NCBI GenBank assembly: GCA_036898135.1 | Contig: CM072512.1 | Location: forward strand, 21,067,958 to 21,131,957 | Direction: 5' to 3' | Length of the DNA: 64,000 nt | Origin: Oncomelania hupensis | Lineage: Eukaryota > Mollusca > Gastropoda > Littorinimorpha > Pomatiopsidae | In this document: one piece after another, positions 1 to 46,305 of the stretch | How the letters are laid out: each line of letters starts with the position of its first letter | Numbering within the stretch: the first letter of the stretch is position 1 | Program-made: the position numbers and the translations under genes | The notes under the pieces: generated by a model | The model's database searches: none | The model's input: the letters and a program-made list of their open reading frames with translations, nothing else | What the model was told of the DNA's origin: nothing

Positions 1-276
1 CATTTGTTTCTGTGGCTGCATTAACATTTCTTCTGTAAGTACTTTAGCCACCACATATACCAGAAACAATATATTTATCTTTGACAAGTCCTGATCCACT
101 GGTTTACACCACCAGCTATCTGAAAGAATCAAGAGCTTGGAGTTGATAAGAGATTTTCACACAAAAATATGACAGCGATGATCACAATAATGATAAGAAC
201 AGTCAATTATGGTGTTGATGTTGATGATGATGTTGACAAAACTAATAATGATACATATGAATGGTGATAACAATTA

Positions 277-33377
<33,101 letters not shown>

Positions 33378-33480
33378 GTTGAATGCTAAATGACACCCAG
33401 CATCAGTCTCGAACCATCTCGCGCATCAGACGAGACTTGATGCAAATGGGGAAGAGGTTGAAAGGAGGCTAGACTGCACA
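33378..33480 (-). promoter_or_regulatory. Candidate 5' UTR / proximal promoter of CaMKII
   Basis: This is the sequence directly upstream of the start codon on the minus strand. It is somewhat more GC-balanced than the AT-rich surroundings and has no in-frame splice acceptor immediately before the ATG. No TATA box or initiator could be assigned with confidence. A 5'-UTR role is inferred only from position. Confidence 0.3.
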
Positions 33481-36400
33481 GACCTACACGCGTTTCCTCA
33501 CATTCTGATTTCCCATGAGAAATGTTTTTATCACACATGAATGAAACAATGTGAGAATATGGTAGTGCAGTATAATACTTATTTATCGTGTTGACGGATT
33601 AGAGTGTAAAGGTTATTTTATTGATCGCGTTCGCGGAACAGGTGCACTCTTAGCTTAAAACTTCACTTCACTTGGTAGGCTATATCATAAGTGGTCTGAG
33701 ATACATCGCCGTACATCGTTTTGTCTTAGTTCTTTTGAATTACATTATGGTTAATTATATATCTTACAATCCTATTCACCTTTGAAATAAAATGTCTGTA
33801 GAAATACTGTCATTTTTTCATGTTGATTTACAAAAATAATTTACGCGATATTGCATAAGCTTGAATGTATTAACCCTGGCTTGTAATTTATACTAAATTC
33901 GGCCATCATTTTTTTTTTAAAATTAGGGAAGAGATCACGTATGAAATAGCTTTAACAAAAATTGCTTTAATTATTTGGGGAAAAAAGAACAATAAATAAT
34001 AAACTGAACTCAAATCAGTTTTATTTAGTTAGTTTCCAATTTAGTTATAATTTTCGTAAAACTTTGCTGTTGAATGAGCAACAAATAATAAACTTAAATC
34101 AGTTTCACAGGTTTTATTTTATTTTATTTCTTTGTTTATTTAGAACTATTATTTATTTTGTTATTTATTGTATACTTGGAGTATTTATTTAATATTTATT
34201 TATTTATTGTTTATTTATTTAGGTTACATTTACATTTATCACCCAGCTCAAACTGACCAATGCAGGAAAGCATGGTAGCCACAGTGACTCGCCAACGACT
34301 CAAGTGCAACTGAACCAAGCCAGCATTTAGCTATCTCTGCCGATCTGCACGTCCTATAATCAGATGATTTCAGTGTATACACAACAAATTAATGTTTGTG
34401 TACTGCTTACGCACACGTAGGCCTACACTTGTCTGCCGTTTGTGATCATTGTGATATTGACGAGAAAAATTATACTGAATCACTGGTCAGCGTTTATGTT
34501 ATAAAAATTATTAGTCTATCGAGCGACAATCACTAAATCCGTATAGGTCACTGTACTAGATAGGCATGTCTGTATGTGAACAGTATGTCTGTGATGTCTG
34601 CTAGCAGCAGTCACCGATCTCGATTGGCACGACCCTGAAGCTGGAACCAAGGGACGCCAACTTCACACCTTCTCCAGCGTAATAGACTATTGCACGTTTT
34701 GCCTTCCGCGTGACAAAATCATTATCATTAGGCAAGCAATCGTTAGCATTGGAATACCTTTCTTTGCTTTCAATGTATCTCCCAATGCAACCTGTTAATA
34801 TTACTATTAGGCTACCTGTGTTACTGATATAATTTATTTGGATAAGTTTGGGGTGATGATAACATTTTGTCCTGCCCTTATTAGTAGTTAACTGAAGGCG
34901 AAAAAAGGAGCAGATCTCTTTATTTAATTTAAAACATGATAGCTAGCTAGCTAGATAGATAGATAGTTTTTTTTTAAATATCACACACGCGCGCGCTTCC
35001 TCACACACACACAGACACACACACACACACAAACACACAAGAACAGCTCTTTGAGTTGATAAATGCGCTATTGAATAACAATTGCTTTAAATAAATCAAT
35101 TAAATTTAAACAAATACATAAAACATAAGTAATTTAGGTGTGTTGGTATGTCGTGATCGGCAACTTAACTTTTGTAGACTATCTGTCTCATAGATACATA
35201 TAAATGATGATAGATGATGACTTCATCATCGCAAGACTTCGGTCAACGGGCGACTGGACAAATCTGCTTAGGCCTATATATTACCACTAATTGTTGCATC
35301 CTGTTTCTTCTTATGTTTAACACAGGTCGCTATTTTCAGTCGTAGCCGACATCATGATTGTGCTAAAACTCAACAACATATTAATACTAATTAACGTCAC
35401 TAAATTGCTATTTCCATTCTCTGCGTTCCTAGAAAAAGGGAAGGAACTAAATTATTAGTGGATGTAGCCTAATACGTCTAATGCCTCTAGTTTTATGTTT
35501 CCTGAATTTTTGTATTTCCAGACTTATCTTGATGTCTCTTACTATAGTCAGGAATCAGATCGAGCCAAAAGTCGGTCTGGCAAAGAGTGGCCCATCGATC
35601 CACGTTTTATTTTTGCTTTTTAAAAAAAAGGTTAAACCGATACAGAACTGCTCCACGAAATTTAACTTTTTTTTTTTTCATATTTGGATTTTCAGTTAGT
35701 CTATGTGTGTGAGGGTCTGGAAATACACTTAAGTTGCTTGCCATCTTGTTCAGTTCTCTTTCTATATGTAAACAACAACAAAATATATCGTAATTAGTTG
35801 TATACTATTTACTTACTGCAACACGTTTCCTCTAATTTTCTTTGTTAAAATTCAACAATATGTTAACAAGTTTTTAATTTTATATCATACTTATTTCTAT
35901 TTTTTGTTGTAGCTTCTTTCTTCTGATTTTCTTTATAAACAAGCAGATAAACAAAAAAATATCAACACGAAATTAAATAAACAATATTAGCGCTGCTACC
36001 ATGGACTCTATATGTATAGTGTCCCTGCTGCTACACTTGGTTTTCTGTGTTAAATTCAATAATTATTATAACCTAATACCATTAATTCGCTGTGTCGTTC
36101 ACGTTTCATCTCATTCTCTGAGCAAAAACTCACTAAAAACATTTGCATAGCGCTAATTTTGCTGCATAACGATATCGTATGTATTCACTGCGTAAAAAAC
36201 TCGGTCGCTTTTGGAATTTTTCGTGACACTTCCGTCAACCTCTTCGTGACTGTGTGATGGTTGGTGCCGCAGTGCAGCATTTCACAGTGGCGAATGCAGC
36301 AGTTGCAACGCAGACGCAGTAAGGTTCTTCTTATCATTGCGGTGCTGCGTCTTCTGTTAACAGTCGCTGTGGTTGCCAATCGGAGACGTAATTAGATTAT

Positions 36401-37380
36401 TTTTTGCCGTTCACTTGTAATTCTAGATTTTGTTCAAAGCATGTTTGGACGCGTGCCGACTTCTTTATTTCTTTCTATCTTTCTTTCTTTTTTTAAATTA
36501 TTGTTTGTTTTTAATCTTTGTAGAACTCCGAGATTTTATTTACAGCATGTTTTTGACGTGTGTACAAATTCCTTTTCTCTGCTCTTTTCAAATCACTGAG
36601 TGCTGAAAGGCCGCCCATTTCATCCCCAACATATCCTGAAAAGTCTCATTCTTCTTGTTCTTCTTCTTGTTCTTCTTCTTCTCCTCTCAGTTGTGGGCCC
36701 ACAATCAACATTAGCATCGATCTTTAGCTCTAAATAGTTTACTGCGTTCCTTTTTTAACGTTTTCTGCGTTTATGCCTAATTATGGCTAAGTTAATAGAC
36801 AGTTTCCTCACTCTGATAGTTTATCTGAACCTGTTATTTTAATTAATATACAGCTTCTGTTCTTTAATTTTTGTCACGAATGTGTAAACTATCCCAACAA
36901 TTTAGACTACACCCTTAAGATACATGCCATTTGTCTCAGTTTCCGTTGGGCAATATTGAAAAATAGGCCAACACACTCCTAAAGTGCAATCTGCGTGGAT
37001 ATGTTTTCCACACCGGAGTCTTTTCTTGTTCTGTTTTGCCAATGCCTGTTGAGTGGGAGGTATTTGGGAAATTTAGCAAACGGGCTCTTAAGGCACACAC
37101 CTATACCAGTCGCCGAAAAAGGGAACGGGTTGACACGATTGTACTTTTATGCCGTGGTAAATAGTTTTGGCCGACCTGTCCTTGACATTGGCTAAAAAAA
37201 AAGTTAAGAATGAAATAAAATACCCAGGAAGGAGTAGTTTAGAAGAGGCGAGACAGTTTGAAGTTTTCATGGATAGAATAGTCATCGTTGGGGAAGCAAA
37301 ACGAGCCTATTATAAACCATATGCATTTTGATCAGTTAAATCCAGTCTAATGGTATGAAATTCCGTGGTTAAATCATAAG
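33481..37380. other. Upstream intergenic stretch, no genes recognised
   Basis: AT-rich and largely free of the repeat families seen elsewhere. It contains a small AGCT/AGAT run near 34942-34966, a (CA)n patch near 34984-35038 and CTT-rich sequence near 36650-36685. Promoter-distal regulatory elements of CaMKII could lie here, but nothing specific can be assigned. Confidence 0.5.
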
Positions 37381-37385
37381 ATCGT

Positions 37386-37388
<3 letters not shown>

Positions 37389-37466
<78 letters not shown>

Positions 37467-37467
37467 T
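37389..37467. repeat. (CT)n microsatellite, about 78 bp
   Basis: CT array with one interruption near its end. Confidence 0.95.
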
Positions 37468-37768
37468 AATTGATTGAGTAATTAATTAAAATATAAATGT
37501 GTTTCATTGTGAATATGGTAAGAGTCTTTAATGTAATTATTTGTATTATCAATATTCCTTTATTTTCATTTTATTTATATATTTATTTGGTTCTTTTTTT
37601 CATTTTTAAATGTAATTATGTATTATTGTTATTATTTATTATGAGTATTTGTGGGTTCTTTTTGTTTTCTTTTCAAAGAGTGCGGGACGGAAGCTGGTGG
37701 TGGGAAGGGAGGGATAGAGGTTTGTCTAATATTCTTTAAAGATGATGATGGTGATGATGATGATGATG

Positions 37769-37796
37769 TGTGTGTGTGTGTGTGTGTGTGTGTGTT
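37769..37796. repeat. (TG)n microsatellite after a GAT run
   Basis: GATGAT units (37741-37768) pass directly into TG units. Confidence 0.85.
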
Positions 37797-37902
37797 GTAT
37801 GATTTCCAGTTTAGTATTAAAGGTTCTGCATTTTGTTAACCTGTTAAAGGACAGATTGCAAGATTAGACTTTGCAATTAGTGTAAGATCTTTATTCTCTC
37901 TG

Positions 37903-37933
<31 letters not shown>

Positions 37934-38222
37934 TTTTCTCTCTCTTTATTATGTTAATTAGTTAAGGGACAGATTGGAAGATTAGACTTTTTAGATTAAT
38001 TAGTCTAAAATCTTTATCCCTAATAATAAAAAAAAAGTTTCACAGTTTCTCTCTCTTTCTGATACGTAATACATAGTCCTGTGTAATGTAGCTAACTAAT
38101 TTTCTTCAACTACTGTTAAAAACAAGCATTGCTATAGTGTAATGAGACGTGCCCTTCAACGTTTTCTTTGGGTGCCATTCCAGATAATGTTGTGTTCTTT
38201 CGTGTTGTGTTTGCTGCTTGTT

Positions 38223-38287
<65 letters not shown>
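38223..38287. repeat. (ATG)n microsatellite
   Basis: About 21 ATG units. The poly-Met, poly-Asp and poly-Ile frames across it are artefacts. Confidence 0.95.
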
Positions 38288-39560
38288 AATGGAAGTGATT
38301 ATTATTGTGCTCCTATTGCTTTTTATAGCTATAAAACACATGACCCGATACATTCATTCCACTTATCGAGGTTAGAACAATCCCAGATCTTGAAATTCTC
38401 AGGTAATGAGTCTTAAATATTGACTTTCCAGTTACGGATTCAAAAACCCTATCATTTCTTTTTTAAAAAAAATCTATCTGAAGCTTTTAATTACACCAAG
38501 CGATTTCTGATACTTCTTCAATAGAATTGCACTGCTTTTAACAAACCAGCCCAAAATAATGCGTCCGTTGTTGCCAGTGAATGTAACTAAATAACTCGTC
38601 ACGAAGTTTTCTCTTGAATCATGAAAGATTGTCGACTTTTCAGTCTAAACGTAAAAGACACGAAGTGCTAAATCCAAACATTATTGCCTACACCCGCTGA
38701 GGCGAGCGCGCACATATACACGCAGCGCACATACATGCACACACCCACACACACAAACACACACGCACACATAAACAGACACACACACATGCTTGGCTTT
38801 GAATTTGACAGGATGCGTAGAGGGCTTTGTTACTTTATTCTTAGATTGTAACATTGCGTTTTCGTTCTGTTTAAAAGGAAAGTTTTTTTCTTCGCATCAT
38901 GTAATTTTCATCTAGCCTATATCTAATGTTTCGGCCTACGCTGAAAGATCTGAGAAGGTTGACGTGACGTTTGGCTATAAAATAAATATGACTTAGCATT
39001 CCAGTATCACTCCTTGCCCCCCACAATTTCAACAAAACATTACGGCAGTTAAACACGATAAGAACTATTGACATTGTCGCAGGATTCCCAAGTCTATTTC
39101 CTTCCAAACTGTTGATAAGAGCCAATCCTTAAAATCAAAAAGTCTGATCGAATATACCAAAGAATGTATTTTAGCGATCGAAGCTTGACAGATTCCTACT
39201 GTAACTGTCCAACTGTCCGGTTAGCATTTCACTCTTTTGTTCAAAATACTATATTTGCATTACCTAAAAAAAAATCTTAGTCGATTTTTATTCTTATTAA
39301 TATGCAGATACTGTATACTGTTCTCAGGCTTTTCATGCAATTCGTATTTGCGTTTTGTCCAATGTCATTGGCATTTTAAAAACGCGTTTTGCGCTGTTAT
39401 TCAACCAGATTTCGATCAAATTTATTTTGCACATCGTTCAAAGAGAGACCAATTACTCCATTTTTTATTTTGCTTCTTCTGGGGTACACCAGCGAAAATT
39501 ACCACTGTTGAAAATTCTGGTTTCCCATTTCAGCTATGTGTGTGAGTGTTTGGACATAAT

Positions 39561-39561
39561 C

Positions 39562-39634
<73 letters not shown>

Positions 39635-39635
39635 C

Positions 39636-39706
<71 letters not shown>
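39561..39706. repeat. (ATC)n-(AAT)n compound microsatellite
   Basis: About 25 ATC units followed by about 23 AAT units. The AAT part is followed at 39707 by 'cggtatttatatagcgcttt', a SINE-like 3' end on the minus strand, so it is probably an expanded SINE tail. Confidence 0.95.
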
Positions 39707-39707
<1 letters not shown>

Positions 39708-39800
39708 GGTATTTATATAGCGCTTTTTTCTAATGACATCAGTTCAAAGCGCAGTTCTCACGCATTTATACTTATCGTTAACTTCGAAAAACATACGAAA
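39707..39800 (-). mobile_element. SINE 3' end (minus strand), unclassified
   Basis: On the minus strand it ends 'gcgctatataaataccg' and then (TTA)n, the same arrangement as the other SINE tails here. The 5' boundary is not defined. Confidence 0.5.
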
Positions 39801-40534
39801 ATAAGTGACACAAAACGAGACCTTAATAAATTATGCAAAGACATAATATAAACAGGAAAAAATATTTACAAGTAAACTATAAAAGACGAGGGAGGGAGGG
39901 CGAGGAGGAGAGCAGCTAAGGAGTGAAGGGGCTGCGGGCCTGCGGTGTGACGACGATGGTCTGAATCTTACACATACATTTGAATAGCTTGCCATACTAT
40001 TCACTATCATAATCATCCTCCTCCCCCCCCAAAAAAAATGTATATTGCGCAATTCCCCAATTAAAATGAGCTCACAGCACGAGACAATTCTGTGCTTCTG
40101 CTTGGCCTCTTGTAAGTACTTCCGGCGTTTTATTGTCGTCGGCGTTTTATTGTCGTCGGCATTGTAATTTGATAAGGAAATCTATTGTGTTGTTTCAAGT
40201 CGTGTTTATATTGCTGATTGAGACTTTAATTTTGGGGTCAAGACAAGCCTCTCTACGTTGTTCGTAAATTAACCTGTGTCTTGAGACAATTCTGACTTTA
40301 TGTTTGAACGTTTGTTTATTGTCTTCGAAGTCTTTTTTAATTCGTCATTGCGACGCGATAACTTCCCAGGAGAATGATTTATTTGAAATCGTGTTTGTAT
40401 TGCCTGATTGCCAATTGTTTTGAGATTTCGTCCCCCCACCCACCCAATCAAAAATCTTTCCGTTTTTCGTAAAAATCTGTTTATACTCGAGACTGGCCCG
40501 TTCTTGTGTTTGAACTCTTGTACAGTAAGTTAGT

Positions 40535-40665
40535 AAGTCAGTTGGTAGATTAACGTCCCCGGACACATAAGCGTAAAGGGGACAGCGCTCTTGTAGGAGG
40601 AACAACGAAGCTTAACGTCCTATTGCATCAGCGTTAAGGACGATCACCACGTCGCCACCCTGACA
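40535..40665. repeat. Short dispersed repeat with 'ttaacgtccccggacacat'
   Basis: The core reappears inverted at 49245-49305. A related half copy ('cttaacgtcctattgcatca') follows at 40610. Its nature is unknown. Confidence 0.45.
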
Positions 40666-40983
40666 AGAATGATTATCATCATCATATCAAAGATGAGATC
40701 CTACGGATAGTCAATAAGGAAATAATTCCAATCTTTATTGTTCGAAATTGTGAAAATCGCGCTTGATTTATTATTTCTTTTGAGAGAAAATAACTCTTTT
40801 TGTTGTTACTGTTCTTAGTAATATCTCATTGTCTGTTGTTTTTAATGAGCTTTTATTGCGTCGCTTCCAGGCTGCAATCGACTGCGAAATGGAATTTACA
40901 AATGAAACAAGACGTTCTTTGTGGTCACAGGATGCAAAAGACTGAATTTGGCAGTAGATGACATACCTCGATTATCGACGTCA

Positions 40984-41387
40984 TCGAATACAAAGCATGG
41001 AGATGAGGTGCTATAGAAAACTTCTGGTCATTTCCTATACCCAACACATCACCAACGACGAAGTCCGACAGACCATCACACAAGCCATTGGACAACACGA
41101 TGACCTGCTCACAGTGGTGAAGAAACGGAAACTCCGCTGGTATGGCCACGTCACCAGATCATCAGGCCTTGCAAAGACTATTCTGCAAGGCACAGTGCAA
41201 GGAGGTAGAAGAAGAGGGAGACCGAAAAAGAGGTGGGAGGATAACATTCGAGAATGGACTGGTTTGACACTGAGCGAAGCCATCAGGGCTGCTGAGGACA
41301 GAGAAAGATGGAGTATGCTGGTTAAACGATCATCTGTGGTGCCCCTACGACCTCCGGGTTATGGGACAGGATAGGATAGGATAGGGT
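40984..41387 (+). pseudogene. RTE 3' fragment 1 (5'-truncated)
   Basis: Encodes the last ~128 residues of the RTE protein almost unchanged (RIQSMEMRCYRKLL... to PPGYGTG), then a GGATA tail. It lacks the endonuclease and polymerase, so it is a dead-on-arrival copy. No clear target duplication was found. Confidence 0.88.
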
Positions 41388-41389
41388 AC

Positions 41390-42300
41390 TTTCCGTGCAC
41401 GTCCTCATTGTGAGAGCTACAAGCAGGCAACCTTTTATGAGCGTTTAAGAGTTTTTTTTGTGTGTTGTTGTTTTGTTTTTTGTTGTTGTTTTTTTTTTTA
41501 GCTCATTGAGGTTAATACAAATATACTAGAGAATTTATGTTACAGGATTATCTCCTCAGACGTACATCAGGACCGAACGTGTCGAATAGAAGTAAAATAA
41601 CGGTGTGTAAGAATAAAAATTAATATCTCTGGTAGCAGAACTATGAGGTGAAGAGAATCAGCGAGCAGGGGAGCAGGGATAACTTTTATCTAGGGGTCAG
41701 GAAGATATCGCAGGAGGTTGTTCCTTTGAAGGCTACATTGATGTTTGAGTAAGAAAGGTCGTGACGTCTGAAAGTGAAAAAGAGGCAGGCACCGACACAT
41801 TGAGCTAGGGACAGGCAGAATATATCAGAGCCTTGTAGAGCCCTACATCGTTGTTTTAGCAGTAAACTTAACACGATCTGTGCTGCTCCGTGTGATCCAG
41901 GGCTTGTGATATAGCCTACAGGCGGGATAGATGTCCAGACCTCGGAGGATTGCGTGGATGGGTGGGGGCGGGGGGGGGGAGGGAAGGCGTTGTCTCCTCG
42001 CTTCACATTTGCAAATAAGGACTGCTCTGGATGGCTAGAGGGGATAAAACTCCATCGCCGCCAGACGCCAATCTGTTGGAGACCAGACGATTGGTGGCTT
42101 TGGTGCCATAACTGCATGCCCGGAGGAAAGGGTTTTGTCCCATCATTGGGGAGTATTTTGCTTCACATTTACCCTCTGCACGACATCCACCCATCTTCCG
42201 TGTCTTAAAGTATTGTCCACATTTTCTGTTCATTGAACTAGTTTTCAGTATAGAATTTAAATGCCAAAGGACCCATAAATTAACAGTGACATTCTATCTA
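41390..42300. other. Intergenic, nothing recognised
   Basis: Mixed-composition sequence with a G-rich patch near 41965-41985. The short ORFs have no family similarity. Confidence 0.4.
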
Positions 42301-42360
42301 GATTGACTGCTGAACCACACTCCATCAATTCCAATTTCCCCGCCGCCGCCACGATTACAA

Positions 42361-42383
42361 CGAGCACGACCACCACCACCACC

Positions 42384-42439
<56 letters not shown>

Positions 42440-42446
42440 GCATCAG

Positions 42447-42526
<80 letters not shown>

Positions 42527-42568
42527 ACATCTTCTTCTTCTTCTTCTTCTTCTTCTTCTTCCTCTTCA
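42361..42568. repeat. (CAT)n-(CTT)n compound microsatellite
   Basis: More than 45 CAT units with a few interruptions, then CTT units. Translated it gives a long poly-His run that is fused in frame to the RTE fragment at 42625 only by chance. Confidence 0.93.
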
Positions 42569-42624
42569 TCATCGCCGTCTTCGTCGTCGCCATCACTATA
42601 TCAGTACAACCACAATAATATGGG

Positions 42625-43456
42625 GCAGAGCAATCTCCAATCTTCGTTTTGCGGATGATATTGATGGATTGGCTGGAGAGGAACAAGAACTTGAACAGCT
42701 TGTACAGAGGCTTGACACCACCTCCAGAGCTTATGGAATGGAAATAAGTGCAGAGAAGACCAAAATGATGACCAACAACACCAATGGCATCAACACGGAC
42801 ATCAAAGTACAAGGCCAATCCCTCAACACAGTGCACAGCTTCAAATATTTAGGAGCCATTGTGTCAGACAATGGGTCTCGACAGGAAGTCCTCTCCAGGA
42901 TCGCACAAACAACTGCTGCCCTGACAAGGTTGAAGCCCATTTGGAAAGACAGAACCATCAGTCTACATTCCAAAGTAAGACTGCTGCGCTCTCTGGTCAT
43001 CTCCATCTTCCTATATGCTTGCGAAGCATGGACCCTCACAGCAGATCTCCAACGAAGAATACAAAGCATGGAGATGAGGTGCTACAGAAGACTTCTGTGC
43101 ATTTCCTATACCCAACACATCACCAACGTTGAAGTCCGACAGACCATCACACAAGCCATTGGACAACACGATGACCTGCTCACAGTGGTGAAAAAACGGA
43201 AACTCCGATGGTATGGCCACGTCACCAGATCATCAGGCCTTGCAAAGACCATTCTGCAAGGCACAGTGCAAGGAGGTAGAAGAAGGGGGAGACCGAAAAA
43301 GAGGTGGGAGGACAACATTCGAGAATGGACTGGTTTGACACTGAGCGAAGCCATGAGGGCTGCTGAGGACAGAGAAAGATGGAGTATGCTGGTTAAGCGA
43401 TCATCTGTGGTGCCCCTACGACCTTCGGGTTATGGGACAGGATAGGATAGGATAGG
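42625..43456 (+). pseudogene. RTE 3' fragment 2, recent, with 13-bp target duplication
   Basis: Starts in the RT domain just before RAISNLRFADDIDGL and continues to PSGYGTG and a GGATA tail. The predicted protein is identical to the full-length element over this span. Target duplication acaataatatggg lies at 42612-42624 and 43457-43469. It is a 5'-truncated copy, and its near identity to the element at 27748-31124 indicates recent retrotransposition. Confidence 0.93.
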
Positions 43457-43589
43457 ACAATAATATGGGATGTGTATGCGTAGCGCGCAAAACGAAATAT
43501 ATTTTAATAATGAATTATAGTTTAGCTTTCATGGATTTAATATTATTAATTGCTGCAGCGATTCTATGTGTGTAGTTCCAGCCTTATCT

Positions 43590-44005
43590 GGAACTAAGCC
43601 TACTTTGAAATAGTCATAGGAACATTACTTAGGGCAATGGCCTGCCTCCCAGGCCATCATATTTTCTCTAACGCAAAGGTCAAGGTCACTGGAGTCATTT
43701 TGTTGCCATCTACAAAACGGCTAAAGCGATGTTGGTATACAGGTACTTCAAATCATGGCTCTCCTTCAGTAGCAGCCCGGATGTCGGTCAGTCGGTCGGT
43801 CCGTCGCACTGAATTTCATTTTTGCGTTCAAAACACGTACACACGTTTTGCCTTACCTCAAGAATAACTTAACCGAAATTCATCTTTTTTTTTTTTTAAC
43901 TTTGCGGATACTATAACTACTGCTAAGCATATTAGATAGGCCTACTTATTCATATCTGTGCTTTATCAAAGGCCAAGGTCGTTGTACTTCACCCTTTTCG
44001 AAAGA
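43590..44005 (+). repeat. AAGGTCACTGG dispersed repeat, copy 1
   Basis: About 400 bp shared with 46905-47300 and 54475-54815. Common words: 'gtcaaggtcactgg', 'caggt.cttc', 'cttcagtagcaa', 'ttgcggatac' and 'actgctaagcat.ttaga'. No coding capacity was recognised. Confidence 0.65.
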
Positions 44006-44223
44006 CGTTTTGCGGTACTGTATATAACAGTTGGCCCGGTCGATTTGGATAATGATTTGTGTGCATATAGTTCAGATAGTAGCATATAATTCCGTGTTTT
44101 CCGTTTGCTTGTTAGGATAGAGCCGAGACACAACGCTCGCCAAGAAAATAACACTTTTAAAAATGCTTATTTTTTGGCTATGTAGGTGGGTCCAAAAAGG
44201 GAAACCTTCAGGAGTTTGAAATT

Positions 44224-44850
44224 TGCCGCCATCCCAGTAAGGTCCTTTTGAAAATAATACTCAACAGGTTGAAACCCCAGGCTGAACAAATCATGGCGGA
44301 AGAACAAGCAGGATTCAGGGCAGGGCGAGGTGCCACTGAATAGATTTTCAACCTCAGAATAGTCTGCGAGAAATACCTACAGCACCAACAACATCTATAC
44401 CATGCGTTTGTAGACTTCAAGAAAGCGTTTAACCGAGTCTGGCATGCAGCTCTGTGACCAACACGAGAGTGTACATCAGCCCTAAAATTATTGAAGTCAT
44501 CAAAAGCCTGTATGACAAGGCTACCACGCCAGTCCTCCACGCCAGCGCCCGGGAACTGGTTCAGAACAACAATCGGTGTGCGTCAAGGATGCCTACTCTT
44601 TCCAACACTCTTCAACATCTTCCTAGAGCGCATCATGTCAGATTGCAGATCACGATGGCACAGTCAGCATAGGTGATAGAGCAATCTCCAACCTCCATTT
44701 TGCGGATGACCTTGATGGATTGGCTGGAGAGGAACAAGCGCTTGAGAAGCTGGTACAGAGGCTTGACACCAACTCCATGGCCAATGGAATAGAAAGAAAT
44801 AGGTGCAGAGAAGACCAAAATGATTACAACTCAGACGATTGCTGTACGTC
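44224..44850 (+). pseudogene. RTE fragment 3, internal, strongly decayed
   Basis: Contains pieces of the RT domain in different frames (LKPQAEQIIAEEQAGF region, VRQGCLL, FADD region) with in-frame stops and small deletions. No 3' tail is present. Confidence 0.85.
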
Positions 44851-45111
44851 GCTGTCACGCACTGCGGTAATGTGCCCTGCGGACCTGATAAAAATAGCAA
44901 AAGAGTCCTGTGAGCTGTGTGTTCTAAATAACAATGCTAAGTTTTGTTTTCATCGCTACTTCTCCCTAGTATAACTGCCCTTTACTGGATCGCATTATTT
45001 TCCTCATCGTTTTTTAACGCTAAAACTGGACTATTAATTTTGTGTAGCAGAAAACTCTTGTCATTAAAGGGATAATATTACAGTTTCAAATAGATCTCTC
45101 ATCATAATAAT

Positions 45112-45345
45112 GGTACAGGATGCAGTCAATATAAAAATTTCAAAAATAAAAATTCGATTTTCTTCCGTCTTCTAATAGCGATCTCCCGGCCTTTACACCA
45201 CCTGTTTGAGTGATGTATGTGTATTTGGTGTGTGTGATGGTAAATGAGACAGGTGAGCGTGTATGTTGGTATAGATCGCCGCGCTTTGAGCCTTGGGGAA
45301 AGGCGCGTACATAGCATCCTGTATTATTATTATTATATTGTAATT
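45112..45345 (+). mobile_element. SINE family 1, 5'-truncated copy
   Basis: Nearly identical to 50517-50745 ('aattcgattttcttccgtc', 'atagatcgccgcgctttgag', 'gcgtacatagcatcctg') with a short ATT tail. The tRNA head is missing. Confidence 0.85.
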
Positions 45346-45488
45346 TGAACTGATATTGGCAGGTGCAGCATGCAGAAATCTAATATATACACAAAAACAA
45401 GTTATATTTTTTTCTTCTACGTTTTCTTTACCCAGCTTAAAATATAAATACAACAGCAACAGCAATAAGAATGAATGATCATATATAT

Positions 45489-45712
45489 GTTCTGCGCTTT
45501 TTTGGAATCTGGGCAATTCTAGAATTGGCCTGCCCATTTTTGGAATTCCAACATTGGTTTGGGTTCGGGTTAGGGTTAGGGTTTGGGTTACGGAAAGGGG
45601 GGGGGGTTAGGTCCTAACCCTGGCGGCCAATGTTGGTAACCAAAAACTATTATAGCCCCTTCTATAATACTACTAATTCCAAAAAAGCGCAGATTCCAAA
45701 AAAGCGCAGAAC
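45489..45712. mobile_element. Foldback/MITE-like element with telomere-like core
   Basis: Perfect 22-bp terminal inverted repeats at 45489-45510 and 45691-45712 (left starts gttctgcgc). A second inner inverted pair is ccaacattgg 45548-45557 and ccaatgttgg 45627-45636. The centre is rich in gggttaggg and ends with a G run near 45597-45606. The right terminus repeats ttccaaaaaagcgcaga twice in tandem. No coding capacity. Confidence 0.75.
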
Positions 45713-46236
45713 ATATGTATATCCATTAGAACATTGTACTTTTGTGAACCAATGTACATATCATGTATACGTTTTAGGATTTTTTTTCTTTGCTATCTCT
45801 TTTTGTTGTCAAAAAACAAAACCGTTTGAGCCTACGACCTTTATCTCGTAGCTAAAAATACAAATCTCTCGCTTTTTCATTTTATTTTCTTACTATCCCT
45901 TTCTCAGACTCTTATTTAGACTCACACAGCCTATATACCTAACCGCACATACGTGCTGGAACGGCAAAAAGACAGTTGTAATACGATCAGAGCAATTCAA
46001 TTGAAAACCATAATGTGCTCTGCGATCGATTTTTCCTCCCTTGGAATCCATATTCACGCCGAAGAACGGTTCCTTCAGCCAGTAACGAGGTTACGGCTAA
46101 CAGATTCGGGAGAAGAAAAGAAGAAAATTTAAAAGGGGGCTTTAAAAAAAAAAAAAAGAAAAGAAGTAACTGCCATTTGCAACTGTAGAAATTCGGATGA
46201 TGGATCGAGGAAGCTGCAACGCTGAATGCGTGTCTG

Positions 46237-46237
46237 G

Positions 46238-46304
<67 letters not shown>
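46237..46304. repeat. (ATT)n microsatellite (SINE tail)
   Basis: A pure ATT run directly joined to the 3' end of the minus-strand SINE at 46305-46735. Confidence 0.95.

Positions 46305-46305
<1 letters not shown>

Noticed and set aside
38142..38416. Poly-Met, poly-Asp and poly-Ile open frames
   Set aside because: All are readings of the ATG microsatellite. The same reasoning applies to the poly-Asn, poly-Ile and poly-Leu frames at 39546-39851, 47980-48292, 49945-50445 and 52563-52754.
42303..43445. 380-codon open frame with a poly-His N-terminus and reverse transcriptase-like C-terminus
   Set aside because: It joins a CAT microsatellite by chance to a 5'-truncated RTE copy. The 13-bp target duplication between the two parts shows they are separate.
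45555..45625. Interstitial telomere
   Set aside because: Only a few irregular GGGTTA-like units, located symmetrically inside a foldback element.
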